DNA of 64,000 bases from positions 1 to 64,000 of the forward strand of contig CAJYSA010000021.1 of NCBI GenBank assembly GCA_913777325.1. The letters are read 5' to 3'. The DNA comes from an uncultured Sphingomonas sp. Its GTDB lineage: Bacteria > Pseudomonadota > Alphaproteobacteria > Sphingomonadales > Sphingomonadaceae. Shown one piece after another: positions 43,691 to 52,031 of this stretch. A program made the position numbers and the translations under genes. The notes under the pieces were generated by a model. The model worked only from the letters and a program-made list of their open reading frames with translations. It ran no database searches and had not been told where the DNA came from. The first letter of the stretch is position 1. Each line of letters begins with the position of its first letter.

Positions 43691-44628
43691 GCCGCCGCCC
43701 TTTCGTGTGCCGGGTTCGTGCGCACGCCCAGCAGGTGACAGATCGCGAAGCTCAGCTCCGCCTTGTTCATCGTGTAGAAGTGGAGCTGCTTGACGCCGCC
43801 CGCGTACAGCTTGCGGCACAGTTCCGCCGCCACGGTCGCGGCGACCAGCTGGCGCGCGGCGGGGTGTGCGTCCAGCCCCTCGAACAGCCTGACCAGCCAG
43901 CCGGGCACGGCGGTGTTGCACATCGCCGCCATGCGCTGAACCCCCGCGAAGCTGCCGATCGGCATGATGCCGGGCACGATCTCCGCGGTGATGCCCGCCG
44001 CGGCGGCGGCGTCGCGATATCGGAAGAACGTCTCCGCCTCGAAGAAGAATTGCGTGATCGCGCGGTGGGCGCCGGCGTCCAGCTTGCGCTTCAGATTGTC
44101 GAGGTCGGCGGCGAGATCCGCCGAATTCGGGTGCATCTCCGGATAAGCGGCGACCGAAATCTCGAAGGGATGCAGGCGGCGCAGCCCCGCGACCAGCGCG
44201 GCGGCATTCTCGTAACCGCCAGGATGCGGCGTGTAGTCCGCCGCCCCCGCCGGCGGATCGCCGCGCAGTGCGACGATGTGGCGCACGCCCGCCGCCCAAT
44301 ATTCCTGCGCCACGGCGTCGATCTCTTCGCGCGTCGCCTCGACGCAGGTGAGGTGCGCGGCGGCGGGCACGTCGGTCTCGCGCGCGATCCGCGCCACGGT
44401 GGCATGGGTGCGGTCGCGCGTCGATCCGCCCGCACCGTACGTCACCGACAGGAAACGCGGGTTCAGCGGGCACAACGTCTCGATCGACTGCCAGAGGTTC
44501 TCCTCGGCCTTGTCGGTCTTGGGTGGAGAGAATTCGAAGCTGACCGCCACGTCGCCGCCGACATCGGCATAGAGCGGCGCCTCCAGCGCGCGTCGCGCCT
44601 CTTCGAGCTGATTGACCGAGAACGTCAT
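43687..44628 (-). CDS. metF: Methylenetetrahydrofolate reductase
   Basis: A 313-residue FAD enzyme that reduces methylenetetrahydrofolate to methyltetrahydrofolate, the methyl donor for MetH. Features: Ser-Phe-Glu-Phe-Ser-Pro-Pro-Lys near the N-terminus, Val-Thr-Tyr-Gly-Ala-Gly-Gly-Ser-Thr, Leu-Arg-Gly-Asp-Pro-Pro and Gln-Phe-Phe-Phe-Glu. The start at 44628 overlaps the stop of the ArsR-methyltransferase gene (ATGA), and its own stop overlaps the metH-N start, so the operon is translationally coupled. Confidence 0.95.
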   Translation of the reverse strand: MTFSVNQLEEARRALEAPLYADVGGDVAVSFEFSPPKTDKAEENLWQSIETLCPLNPRFLSVTYGAGGSTRDRTHATVARIARETDVPAAAHLTCVEATREEIDAVAQEYWAAGVRHIVALRGDPPAGAADYTPHPGGYENAAALVAGLRRLHPFEISVAAYPEMHPNSADLAADLDNLKRKLDAGAHRAITQFFFEAETFFRYRDAAAAAGITAEIVPGIMPIGSFAGVQRMAAMCNTAVPGWLVRLFEGLDAHPAARQLVAATVAAELCRKLYAGGVKQLHFYTMNKAELSFAICHLLGVRTNPAHERAAA

Positions 44629-45563
44629 GCCGCCTTCACCTCCCGCACCGGTGCGCCCTGTTTGCGCCCCAGCCACAATTTGACCGTCAGTTCGCCGCCC
44701 TCAAGCGTCTCGACCCGCTCCGTCGCCAGCCCCACGCCCGCGAACCAGCCCGCGATCTGCGCGTCCGCGAAGCCCAGCCGCGTATGCGCATCGCGCGCGC
44801 GCAATTCCTCGCGATCGTGGCTGGCGAAATCGGCGATCAGCAGCCGCCCGCCCGCGTCCAATACGCGCGCGGCCTCGGCGATCGCGGCGCCGGGCTGCTG
44901 CGCGAAGTGCAGGACGTGGTGGAGGATCGCGACGTCGCTGCCGCCATCGGCGACGGGCAGCGCATAGAGGTCGGCCTGGCGGAGTTCGGCATGGTCGCCG
45001 ACCCGCGCGCGTGCCAGCCGCAACATTTCGCTGCTTTTGTCGATGCCCAGCACGTGGCTGGCGGACGGGGCGAACAACTCGATCATCCGCCCGGTGCCGG
45101 TTCCGATGTCGATCAGCCGGCCCAGCGCGCGGTGGCCCAGCATCGCGCGCATCGCCGCCTCGACCTGTTCCTCCGCGACATGCAGCGATCGGATCGCGTC
45201 CCACTCGTCGGCATGCGCCTCGAACCAGGCCGCCGCCGCCGCCGCCCGGTCGGCACGCACCGCCGCCAGCCGCGCGACATCGGCCTCCACATCCTCTGCG
45301 ACGCCGTAAGCATCGAGCGCGGCCATCACCGGGGCGACCCGCGCGCGCTCGCCCAGCGCCACGAACACCCAGCTACCTTCCTTGCGACGCTCCGCCAGTC
45401 CGGCGTCGCACAGAATCTTGACGTGGCGCGACACGCGCGGCTGGCTTTGCCCCAGCACTTGCGCCAGTTCGCCGACGGACAATTCCATCGTGCCGAGCAG
45501 CGCCACGATCCGCAGCCGCGACGCGTCGGCGAGCGCGCGGAAAATGTCGAGGGCCAGCTTCAT
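44625..45563 (-). CDS. ArsR-type regulator fused to a SAM-dependent methyltransferase domain
   Basis: A 312-residue protein. Residues 1-95 form an ArsR-family winged helix (Leu-Ala-Asp-Ala-Ser-Arg-Leu-Arg-Ile, then Gln-Ser-Gln-Pro-Arg-Val-Ser-Arg-His-Val-Lys as recognition helix). Residues about 145-300 are a class I methyltransferase fold with Ile-Asp-Ile-Gly-Thr-Gly-Thr-Gly binding SAM. It heads the methionine operon. ArsR-family regulators of methionine and SAM metabolism (SahR/SamR type) are known in proteobacteria, so the fused domain likely senses SAM or SAH and represses the operon. A 22-bp palindrome lies eight bases before its start. Confidence 0.87.
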   Translation of the reverse strand: MKLALDIFRALADASRLRIVALLGTMELSVGELAQVLGQSQPRVSRHVKILCDAGLAERRKEGSWVFVALGERARVAPVMAALDAYGVAEDVEADVARLAAVRADRAAAAAAWFEAHADEWDAIRSLHVAEEQVEAAMRAMLGHRALGRLIDIGTGTGRMIELFAPSASHVLGIDKSSEMLRLARARVGDHAELRQADLYALPVADGGSDVAILHHVLHFAQQPGAAIAEAARVLDAGGRLLIADFASHDREELRARDAHTRLGFADAQIAGWFAGVGLATERVETLEGGELTVKLWLGRKQGAPVREVKAA

Positions 45564-45571
45564 GGCGATCA

Positions 45572-45593
45572 CATATAAAGATATCTTTATATG
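45572..45593. promoter_or_regulatory. 22-bp perfect palindrome, operator of the methionine operon
   Basis: CATATAAAGAT followed directly by its complement ATCTTTATATG. It starts eight bases upstream of the ArsR-methyltransferase ATG and is strikingly AT-rich in a GC-rich region. Length, symmetry and position fit the operator of an ArsR dimer. It may also contain the -10 region, leaving a very short leader. Confidence 0.8.
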
Positions 45594-45690
45594 GGTCAAC
45601 GGAAGACCGTCATGGACCTTTTTGCCGCCATCTTTCGTTCGCGTTGCCGCTGCGGGGATATTGCCCGCGTAACGAACAGGGAGAAACCCA

Positions 45691-45987
45691 ATGAAGCGTC
45701 TTTTCACCTCGGGCCTGATCGCCGCGACCGCGCTGGGCCTGGCGGCGTGCAGCGAGCGCGCGCAGAACGAGACCGCCGAGGCGGGCAACGCGATCGCCGC
45801 CGACACCGCCGCCACCACGTCCAACGCGGTCAATGACGTCGACGCCGCGACCGATCGCGCGCTGAACAAGGCCGAGAACAGCCTGGATCGTGCGGGCGAC
45901 GCGCTGAAGAACAGCGGCGATCGCGCCGCCGACGCGACCGGCAACGCGATGGTGCGCGCCGGCGAGGACCTGCGCGACCGCAAGTAA
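45691..45987 (+). CDS. Small alanine-rich lipoprotein
   Basis: A 98-residue lipoprotein. The signal ends in Leu-Ala-Ala-Cys (Cys20). The mature part has near-repeats of the type Ala-Thr-Asn-Ala and Asp-Arg-Ala-Gly-Asp, helical and charged, similar in style to entericidin- or LEA-like envelope proteins. GGGAG ribosome site. It ends before a strong terminator. Role unknown, possibly envelope stress. Confidence 0.8.
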   Translation: MKRLFTSGLIAATALGLAACSERAQNETAEAGNAIAADTAATTSNAVNDVDAATDRALNKAENSLDRAGDALKNSGDRAADATGNAMVRAGEDLRDRK

Positions 45988-45996
45988 CGTGAACAC

Positions 45997-46025
45997 GGCC
46001 GTCGCCAGCGTGGCGACGGCCTTTT
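45997..46025 (+). terminator. Rho-independent terminator after the small lipoprotein
   Basis: Perfect 10-bp stem GGCCGTCGCC (45997-46006) with GGCGACGGCC (46012-46021), 5-base loop, then TTTT. Confidence 0.93.
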
Positions 46026-46047
46026 CCAGCGTCGACGGGGAATAGCC

Positions 46048-46998
46048 ATGACCGACCTTCGGCGCCTGGGCGCCTCCGATCTGCGGATCACGCCGCTGGT
46101 GCTGGGCGGCAACGTCTTCGGCTGGACGGCGGATCGCGAGGCGTCGTTCGCGGTGCTCGACGCGTTCGTTGCCGGCGGCGGCACGATGATCGATACCGCG
46201 GACGTCTACTCCGCATGGGTCGACGGGCATCGCGGCGGCGAATCGGAGACGATGATTGGTGAGTGGCTGAAGCGCAGCGGCCATCGCGACCGCGTGCTGA
46301 TCGCCACCAAGGTGGGCATGTTGCCCGGAGAGGGCGGCGAGAAGCTGGCGCCCGCGCGGATCGCCGCGGCGTGTGAGGCGTCGCTGAAGCGGCTCGGCAC
46401 CGATCGCATCGACCTGTACTTCGCGCATCAGGATGACGAGGCGACCGCGCAGGACGCGGTGGCAGAGGCGTTCGCGCGGCTGGTGCGCGAGGGAAAGGTG
46501 CGCGTGCTGGGCGCCTCGAACTTCCACGCCGCACGGCTGAAGTCCGCGATCGAGACGGCGCGCGCGGCGGGCCTGCCGCATTATCAGGTGCTGCAGCCCG
46601 AATATAATCTGGTCAGCCGCCACAAGTTCGAGGGCGAGCTGCAGGATTATTGCGTGACCGAGAATATCGGCGTCATTCCCTATTACGGGCTGGCGTCCGG
46701 CTTCCTGACCGGCAAGTATCGCAGCCGCGACGATTTGTCGCAGAGCGTGCGCGGTGCGGGCATGGGCAAGTTGCTGGACGGCAAGGGACGGGCGGTTCTG
46801 GAGGCGATGGATGAGGTGGCGGCGGACACCGGGGCGACGCTGGCGCAGCTCGCGCTCGCCTGGTTGATGGCACAACCAGGCGTCACGGCGCCGATCGCCA
46901 GTGCGACGTCGGCCCGGCAGGTCGAGGATCTGCTGGGTGCCATCAATGTGGACCTGAGCGATGCGCAACGCGAGCGACTGACGCTTGCCGGTGCGTGA
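46048..46998 (+). CDS. Aldo/keto reductase
   Basis: A 316-residue NADPH-dependent reductase with a TIM-barrel aldo/keto reductase fold. Catalytic residues: Asp in Ile-Asp-Thr-Ala-Asp-Val-Tyr with the Tyr; Lys in Ile-Ala-Thr-Lys-Val; His in Phe-Ala-His-Gln-Asp. The C-terminal cofactor motif Pro-Ile-Ala-Ser-Ala-Thr-Ser fits. It resembles the YajO/Tas-type group. The start lies 22 bp after the terminator; the end overlaps the next gene if that starts at GTG 46991. Confidence 0.88.
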   Translation: MTDLRRLGASDLRITPLVLGGNVFGWTADREASFAVLDAFVAGGGTMIDTADVYSAWVDGHRGGESETMIGEWLKRSGHRDRVLIATKVGMLPGEGGEKLAPARIAAACEASLKRLGTDRIDLYFAHQDDEATAQDAVAEAFARLVREGKVRVLGASNFHAARLKSAIETARAAGLPHYQVLQPEYNLVSRHKFEGELQDYCVTENIGVIPYYGLASGFLTGKYRSRDDLSQSVRGAGMGKLLDGKGRAVLEAMDEVAADTGATLAQLALAWLMAQPGVTAPIASATSARQVEDLLGAINVDLSDAQRERLTLAGA

Positions 46999-47629
46999 CC
47001 CGCGCCGACGCGGCTGGATGTTGCGGCTGGCGGTGCTGCTGTGCGCCGTCATGGCGGTGCCCGCGCAGGCCGCCGTTACGATCACCTTCTGGAGCCGCGA
47101 CTTCGGCAACACCTTTCCGCATGCCTTCTTCATGCTGCGCGGTACGCCCGATGCGGGCGGTGCGCCGGTCGACGCGGCCTATGGCTTCACCGCGAAATCG
47201 CTGACGCCCGCGATCCTGTTCGGCAATGTCGCCGGACGGGTGGAGCGCCCCCGGCCATTTTACATCAACGGCAGCCACGTCCGTTTCGCGCGCACGCTGA
47301 CCGATGCGCAATATGCGGCGATCCTGTCGCTGGTGCGTGAATGGCATGAGGATACCGGCGACGCGACCTACAATCTGAACAGGCGCAATTGCGTCACCTT
47401 CGTGCGCGAGGCGGCGCGACGGTCCGGATTGACGATCGTCGATTTCCCCAAGTTGATGAAGAAGCCGTCGGGCTATCTGCGCGCCGTGGTCGCCGCCCAG
47501 CCACAGGCGGTGACGGTGATCGAGAAGACGGGGAAGGAATATCTGCCCACGCTGCCGCCGCTGGTCGGCACGGTGCCGATCGACGCGCCGGTGGCGACAC
47601 CGGCGGACCTGCCGGGCAAGCGCAAGTAG
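46991..47629 (+). CDS. Exported hypothetical protein, possible permuted papain-like fold
   Basis: A 212-residue protein if it starts at GTG 46991 (overlapping the aldo/keto reductase end), or 203 if at ATG 47018. A signal peptide ends Pro-Ala-Gln-Ala. Conserved-looking sites are His in Phe-Pro-His-Ala-Phe-Phe-Met and Cys in Arg-Arg-Asn-Cys-Val-Thr-Phe-Val, in His-then-Cys order. This order is found in circularly permuted papain-like enzymes (YiiX/LRAT type). Whether it is such an enzyme is inference. The stop is directly followed by that of a gene on the other strand. Confidence 0.6.
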   Translation: MRDPRRRGWMLRLAVLLCAVMAVPAQAAVTITFWSRDFGNTFPHAFFMLRGTPDAGGAPVDAAYGFTAKSLTPAILFGNVAGRVERPRPFYINGSHVRFARTLTDAQYAAILSLVREWHEDTGDATYNLNRRNCVTFVREAARRSGLTIVDFPKLMKKPSGYLRAVVAAQPQAVTVIEKTGKEYLPTLPPLVGTVPIDAPVATPADLPGKRK

Positions 47630-48289
47630 CTAACGCGCGGGCACGAGTTCCAGCACGTCGAGCGTCGATTCGAACGCCGGATAGGGCATGACCAGCCGCC
47701 AGCGGCGCGGCTCCACCCGCTCGACCCAACCCGCGACGTCGCGCGTGTTGTCGACGCCGTAGGCGTAGGCGCGCGCCTCATCGCCGAGCATCAACGTGCC
47801 CAGAAAGGCGGCGCGGGTCTGCTCCGCCTTGAACACCACTCCAGCCTGTCGCTGCGATCCCGTCAGCTTGACGAATTGCCTCGTGCCGCCCGCACCCGCG
47901 GCGATGCGGCAATCGAACCAGTCATAGGCGGTGAAGCCCCCGCCGACACCGCCCTTGCTGCCCAGCTTGAACATGCGGCAGCGGTAGGTGCCGGGTGGCG
48001 GGACCGGATCCGGCAGCGCGGCGTCGATCGCGAGCAACGCCCCCTGCGCCGCGACCTGCGATGGCGCCACCCGTCGCGCGGCGGACAGCCCGTCCACCCA
48101 TGCATCCCGCCAGCGCCGCAGCCGATTTCGATCGGGCAGAGTGGCCTGACGCCGCCAATCGTCTCCCTCATCGGCGGTGGACGTGGCCGAACCCGGCGCG
48201 GGGGCGGGGGGCAGGCTGGTGGGCGGTGCGGCCTCGCGCGCACCGCACCCACCCAGACACAGCAGCAAGGCGCCCGCCGCGCGCCTCAC
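47630..48289 (-). CDS. DUF4893 lipoprotein
   Basis: A 219-residue protein matching DUF4893, a family common in sphingomonads. The signal has a lipobox (Leu-Cys-Leu-Gly-Gly-Cys), followed by a Pro-rich linker. Family features: Asp-Arg-Asn-Arg-Leu-Arg-Arg-Trp-Arg, Gly-Thr-Tyr-Arg-Cys-Arg-Met-Phe-Lys-Leu-Gly, Phe-Asp-Cys, Lys-Leu-Thr-Gly-Ser-Gln-Arg, and the C-terminal Leu-Asp-Val-Leu-Glu-Leu-Val-Pro. Start is GTG, overlapping the 3-hydroxybutyrate dehydrogenase stop by GTGA. Function unknown. Confidence 0.82.
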   Translation of the reverse strand: MRRAAGALLLCLGGCGAREAAPPTSLPPAPAPGSATSTADEGDDWRRQATLPDRNRLRRWRDAWVDGLSAARRVAPSQVAAQGALLAIDAALPDPVPPPGTYRCRMFKLGSKGGVGGGFTAYDWFDCRIAAGAGGTRQFVKLTGSQRQAGVVFKAEQTRAAFLGTLMLGDEARAYAYGVDNTRDVAGWVERVEPRRWRLVMPYPAFESTLDVLELVPAR

Positions 48290-49071
48290 GCCGCGGTCCA
48301 GCCGCCGTCGACCGACAGGTTCGCGCCCGTGATCGCCTTGGCCTCGTCACGGCACAGGAACAGCGCCAGCGCGGCGACCTGTTTGGGGGTGACGAACTCC
48401 TTGGTGGGCTGCGCGGCGAGCAGGACGTCGTTGATCACCTGCTCGCGCGTCAGCCCGCGCGCTTTCATCGTATCGGGGATCTGCTGTTCGACCAGCGGGG
48501 TCCAGACATAGCCGGGCGAAATGCAGTTGACGGTCACCCCATCCGGCGCGGTTTCCAGCGCCACCGTCTTGGTCAGGCCGACCAGCCCGTGCTTGGCCGC
48601 GACATAGGCGGCCTTGTTGGGGCTGGCGACCAGGCTGTGCGCCGAGGCGGTGGAGACGATCCGCCCCCAACCGCGCGCGCGCATGTGTGGCACCGCCGCG
48701 CGCATCATATGGAACGCGCTCGACAGGTTGATCGCCAGGATCGCGTCCCACTTATCGACCGGGAAATCCTCGATCCCGCAGACATATTGGATGCCGGCAT
48801 TGTTCACCACGATGTCCGGACCGCCCCATGTGTCGTGCGCGCGCGCGACCATCGCCGCGATCGCCTCGGGATCGGTCATGTCGGCGGCATCGTGCAACGC
48901 GTCGCCATCGCCCAGCGCGGCGACGGCGGCGCGCGCTTCCTCGATCGCATCCGGCGCGCCCAGCCCGTTGAGCATCACGTGCGCGCCCTCGGCGGCGAGC
49001 GCCTTGGCCACCGCCAGCCCGATCCCCGACGTCGAGCCGGTGACGATCGCGCTCTTGCCCTTTAGGAACAT
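48286..49071 (-). CDS. bdhA: 3-hydroxybutyrate dehydrogenase
   Basis: A 261-residue SDR. Motifs: Thr-Gly-Ser-Thr-Ser-Gly-Ile-Gly, Asn-Asn-Ala-Gly, catalytic Ser in Ala-Ser-Ala-His, Tyr-x-x-x-Lys in Tyr-Val-Ala-Ala-Lys. The pattern Gly-Tyr-Val-Trp-Thr-Pro-Leu-Val-Glu-Gln-Gln-Ile-Pro-Asp is diagnostic for D-3-hydroxybutyrate dehydrogenase, which links PHB turnover with ketone body use. Length is normal for the family. Precedes the DUF4893 gene with GTGA overlap. Confidence 0.9.
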   Translation of the reverse strand: MFLKGKSAIVTGSTSGIGLAVAKALAAEGAHVMLNGLGAPDAIEEARAAVAALGDGDALHDAADMTDPEAIAAMVARAHDTWGGPDIVVNNAGIQYVCGIEDFPVDKWDAILAINLSSAFHMMRAAVPHMRARGWGRIVSTASAHSLVASPNKAAYVAAKHGLVGLTKTVALETAPDGVTVNCISPGYVWTPLVEQQIPDTMKARGLTREQVINDVLLAAQPTKEFVTPKQVAALALFLCRDEAKAITGANLSVDGGWTAA

Positions 49072-49198
49072 TGCCGGCCCTTTCCGAATGAGGTGAACGT
49101 AACCTCAATCGGCGAGCGCGACGACGGTTGCAACCCGGACGCCATCGCGCGCATTCATGCCGGAACGGCAACGATCGGCCTGTTGCGGGGAGGCATGC

Positions 49199-50122
49199 AT
49201 GCGGCTCGACGATTATGACAATGATATCAACGTCGGAGAGGCGCGCGGGGGCGGCGGCTTGGGCGGCGGGGGCGGTGGAGGCGGCTTCCTGCTCGGCCTG
49301 TTGCCGCTGATCGGCAGCCGCTTCGGATGCGGCGGGATCGTCGTCGTCCTGCTACTGTTCGCGGTGTTCGGCGGCCTCGGCAATCTCGGCAGCATGATCG
49401 GTGGCGGCACCGGCACCGGCACCGGCACCGGCAGCGCGCCGCAGGTCGGCACGCCATCGCGGGAGACGGTGCAGCAGGTCTGCGACGTCTCGACCGCGCG
49501 ACGCGACACCTGCCGCGCGTTCAGCAATGCGCAGAATACGTGGGAAAAGATCTTCGCCCGCGAGAATCAGCGGTTCAGCCCGCCCAAGCTGCAATTCTTC
49601 AACGGCAGCGGCATGTCGGGCTGTGGCGCCGCGATGTCGGCCATGGGGCCGTTCTACTGCCCGACCGATAACGGCATCTATCTGGATACCAGCTTCTTCG
49701 ACGAGCTGGCCAACAAGTACAAGGCGGGCGGCGATTTCGCGCAATATTACGTGATCGCGCACGAATTCGGCCACCACATCCAGAACTTGCTCGGCACGTC
49801 GGCGGAAGTGCAGCAGGCGCAGCGCCGGGCGAGCGAGGCGGAAGGCAATGCCTTGTCGGTGCGGCTCGAACTGCAGGCGGATTGCTATGCCGGGGTATGG
49901 GCGGCGATGAACCGCGACCGGCTGGATCCGGGCGATGTCGAGGAAGGGATGCGCGCGGCGCAGGCGATCGGCGACGATACGCTCCAGCGCGAGGCGCAGG
50001 GCCGCGTCGTGCCCGACAGCTTCACGCACGGCACGTCGGCACAGCGCCAGGCCTGGCTGCGGCGCGGGATCGAGAGCAACGGCAACCCGGGGGTGTGCGA
50101 CACCTTCTCGGGCACGATCTGA
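49199..50122 (+). CDS. Neutral zinc metallopeptidase, YpfJ family
   Basis: A 307-residue membrane-anchored protein. The N-terminus is acidic, then Gly-rich, then one transmembrane helix (about 39-70). A Gly-Thr repeat linker follows, then the peptidase domain with zinc motif His-Glu-Phe-Gly-His-His. Two Cys pairs may form disulfides. The family (KPN_02809/YpfJ) is widespread and poorly characterised. GGGGAGG ribosome site supports 49199. Ends just before a hairpin. Confidence 0.88.
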   Translation: MRLDDYDNDINVGEARGGGGLGGGGGGGGFLLGLLPLIGSRFGCGGIVVVLLLFAVFGGLGNLGSMIGGGTGTGTGTGSAPQVGTPSRETVQQVCDVSTARRDTCRAFSNAQNTWEKIFARENQRFSPPKLQFFNGSGMSGCGAAMSAMGPFYCPTDNGIYLDTSFFDELANKYKAGGDFAQYYVIAHEFGHHIQNLLGTSAEVQQAQRRASEAEGNALSVRLELQADCYAGVWAAMNRDRLDPGDVEEGMRAAQAIGDDTLQREAQGRVVPDSFTHGTSAQRQAWLRRGIESNGNPGVCDTFSGTI

Positions 50123-50127
50123 GGGTA

Positions 50128-50154
50128 GGGGCGGGCAGAGGAATTGCCCGCCCC
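50128..50154. terminator. Hairpin after the zinc peptidase gene
   Basis: Perfect 10-bp stem GGGGCGGGCA (50128-50137) with TGCCCGCCCC (50145-50154), 7-base loop. No T tract. It lies five bases after the zinc peptidase stop and may serve as its transcript end. Confidence 0.6.
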
Positions 50155-50228
50155 ACCGTCGTCATCGCGTCGCTACGCTCGCGACAACGAACATAGGGGC
50201 TGCCGTTTGCGGGCCGCCCCCACAGCGA

Positions 50229-50906
50229 TCAGCGGCGGAACGGATCCTCGAACGCCGGGCGCGTCGGCGTGTCGCCGTCCGTGGCATTCTCGGCATCGCG
50301 TGCCGCCTGCTCGCGCTGGGCGCGCAGCGACGCGATCAGCGCCTCGCGGTCGCCGTCGAGGCGGGTGTCGGTCGGCGCCTGTTCGATGCCCGCCGCCTTG
50401 GCGGCCTTGTTGACCGCCGCGTCCAACTCGCGCTGCGTGGTGAGGCCGAGCGTTACGGGATCTTTCGGCGTGATGTTGCCGATGTTCCAGTGGCTGCGAT
50501 CGCGGATCGCCGCGATCGTGGTGCGGGTGGTGCCGATCAGGTTGCTGATCGCGCCGTCCGAAATCTCCGGATGATTGCGGATGATCCAGGCGATGCCGTC
50601 GGGCTTGTCCTGCCGCTTGCTGACCGGCGTGTAGCGTGGACCCTTGGTGCGGCGCACCTGCTCCGGCCCCTTGGTCATCGTCATGCGATAATTGGGGTTG
50701 GCCTGTGCCTTGTCGATCTCGTCCTGCGTCAGTTCGTGCGCGCGAACGGGATCGCGCCCGGTCAGCTTGGTCGCGGCGGTATCGTCCGCGATCGCCTGCA
50801 CCTCCAGGATGTGCAGCCCGCAGAAATCGGCGATCTGCTCGAAGGACAGCGCGGTATTGTCGACGAGCCACGAGGCGGTCGCGTGGGGCATGAGCGGCTG
50901 GGCCAT
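50229..50906 (-). CDS. trcR: TrcR, cell-cycle transcriptional regulator (DUF1013)
   Basis: A 225-residue protein matching DUF1013/TrcR, a conserved alphaproteobacterial regulator linked to RNA polymerase and cell-cycle genes in Caulobacter. Conserved N-terminus Met-Pro-His-Ala-Thr-Ala-Ser-Trp-Leu-Val-Asp-Asn-Thr-Ala-Leu, Phe-Cys-Gly-Leu-His, and Gly-Ile-Ala-Trp-Ile-Ile-Arg-Asn-His-Pro-Glu. The start at 50906 has a GGAGA site and gives the family N-terminus; an upstream ATG at 50921 is less likely. Confidence 0.9.
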   Translation of the reverse strand: MAQPLMPHATASWLVDNTALSFEQIADFCGLHILEVQAIADDTAATKLTGRDPVRAHELTQDEIDKAQANPNYRMTMTKGPEQVRRTKGPRYTPVSKRQDKPDGIAWIIRNHPEISDGAISNLIGTTRTTIAAIRDRSHWNIGNITPKDPVTLGLTTQRELDAAVNKAAKAAGIEQAPTDTRLDGDREALIASLRAQREQAARDAENATDGDTPTRPAFEDPFRR

Positions 50907-51003
50907 GCGGACAGTCTCCATAAATGCAAAGGGCCGCCCCTTCCCGGAGCGGCCGCCTGTTGCGATCGGACTTAGTGCGTGGCGCGCGTCAGGGCAAGCG
51001 CGC

Positions 51004-52026
51004 TCACGCCGCGCGTGACATCACCCCGCCGAACGGCTCCAGCGCGTCGAGGAATTGCGCCGCGCTCGCAGGCCAGGTGAACCGCGCGCCAGCGGCGGCG
51101 CACGCACCGCGATCGAGCGTCAGCGCGCGCGCGATCGCGATGCGCAGGTCGTCGTGCATCGCGCCGGTGTCGGGCGTCAGGACGTCGACCGGGCCGGCGA
51201 CCGGATAGGCCGCGACCGGCGTGCCGCACGCCAGCGCCTCGATCATCACCAGCCCGAACGTATCGGTACGGCTGGGGAAGACCAGGGCATCGGCGGTGCG
51301 ATAGGCGGCGGCCAGCGCCTCCCCGAACAGCGCGCCCAGGAAGATCGCGTCCGGGTATTGTCGGGCAAGCGCCGCGCGCGCCGGCCCGTCGCCCACCACC
51401 ACCTTCGTGCCGGGCACGTCGCTCGCCAGGAACGCGGCGATGTTCTTTTCCACCGCCACGCGACCGACATGGAGCAGCACCGGCCCCTCCAGGGCGGCCA
51501 TCGTCGCGTTGCGCGCGCCATCGGGGCGGAAGATCGGCGCGACGCCGCGGCCCCAGCGGCGCACGCGCGACAACCCGTGCGCGTTCAGCGCGCGCTCGAT
51601 CGTCGGGGTGGAGGCGAGCACCGCGGCGGCGGGCGCGTGGAACCAGCGGACGTAGCGCCAGATCCACGCCGGATCGGCGCCGGTGCGCGCCGCGACGTAA
51701 TCGGGGAATTGGGTATGATAGGCGGTGGTAAACGGCAGCGCGCGCGTCAGGCACCACCGCCGCGCGGCGATCCCTAGCGGTCCCTCGGTGGCGATATGCA
51801 CCGCCTGCGCATCGAAGGCGGTGATGCGCCGCCCGATCGTGGCGGGGGTCATCAGAGCCAGCCGGATCTCGGGATAGGTGGGGCAGGGGAGCGACGGCGC
51901 GTTGGCGGGGGAGACGACCAGCACCTCGTGCCCGCCGCCGCGCAATTCGGCGATGACGTTTTCCAGCGTGCGGACGACGCCGTTGACCTGCGGCGCCCAG
52001 GCGTCGGTGACGATCGCGATCCGCAT
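51004..52026 (-). CDS. GT4-family glycosyltransferase
   Basis: A 340-residue GT-B fold transferase. N-terminal Val-Asn-Gly-Val-Val-Arg-Thr near residue 14, donor-binding region with Val-Gly-Arg-Val-Ala-Val-Glu-Lys-Asn, and Glu-x7-Glu type motif near Ser-Arg-Thr-Asp-Thr-Phe-Gly-Leu-Val-Met-Ile-Glu-Ala. It resembles mannosyl- or sulfoquinovosyl-type transferases of membrane lipids. Its ATG lies five bases after the phosphoesterase stop; the two form a pair. Probably adds a sugar to a lipid at the membrane. Confidence 0.85.
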   Translation of the reverse strand: MRIAIVTDAWAPQVNGVVRTLENVIAELRGGGHEVLVVSPANAPSLPCPTYPEIRLALMTPATIGRRITAFDAQAVHIATEGPLGIAARRWCLTRALPFTTAYHTQFPDYVAARTGADPAWIWRYVRWFHAPAAAVLASTPTIERALNAHGLSRVRRWGRGVAPIFRPDGARNATMAALEGPVLLHVGRVAVEKNIAAFLASDVPGTKVVVGDGPARAALARQYPDAIFLGALFGEALAAAYRTADALVFPSRTDTFGLVMIEALACGTPVAAYPVAGPVDVLTPDTGAMHDDLRIAIARALTLDRGACAAAGARFTWPASAAQFLDALEPFGGVMSRAA

Positions 52027-52031
52027 GTGGG

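Noticed and set aside
45594..45690. SAM or SAH riboswitch for the methionine operon
   Set aside because: No matching conserved core or pseudoknot is visible; the palindrome and ArsR-type regulator explain control better.
45564..46184. Upstream extension of the ArsR-methyltransferase frame
   Set aside because: It would read through the palindromic operator and opposite a good lipoprotein gene; the ArsR domain begins cleanly at 45563.
50157..50195. Degenerate copy of the palindromic repeat seen at 39711
   Set aside because: Only short parts resemble the repeat (GTCGTCAT and CGCTCGCGA); it may be chance or an old remnant.
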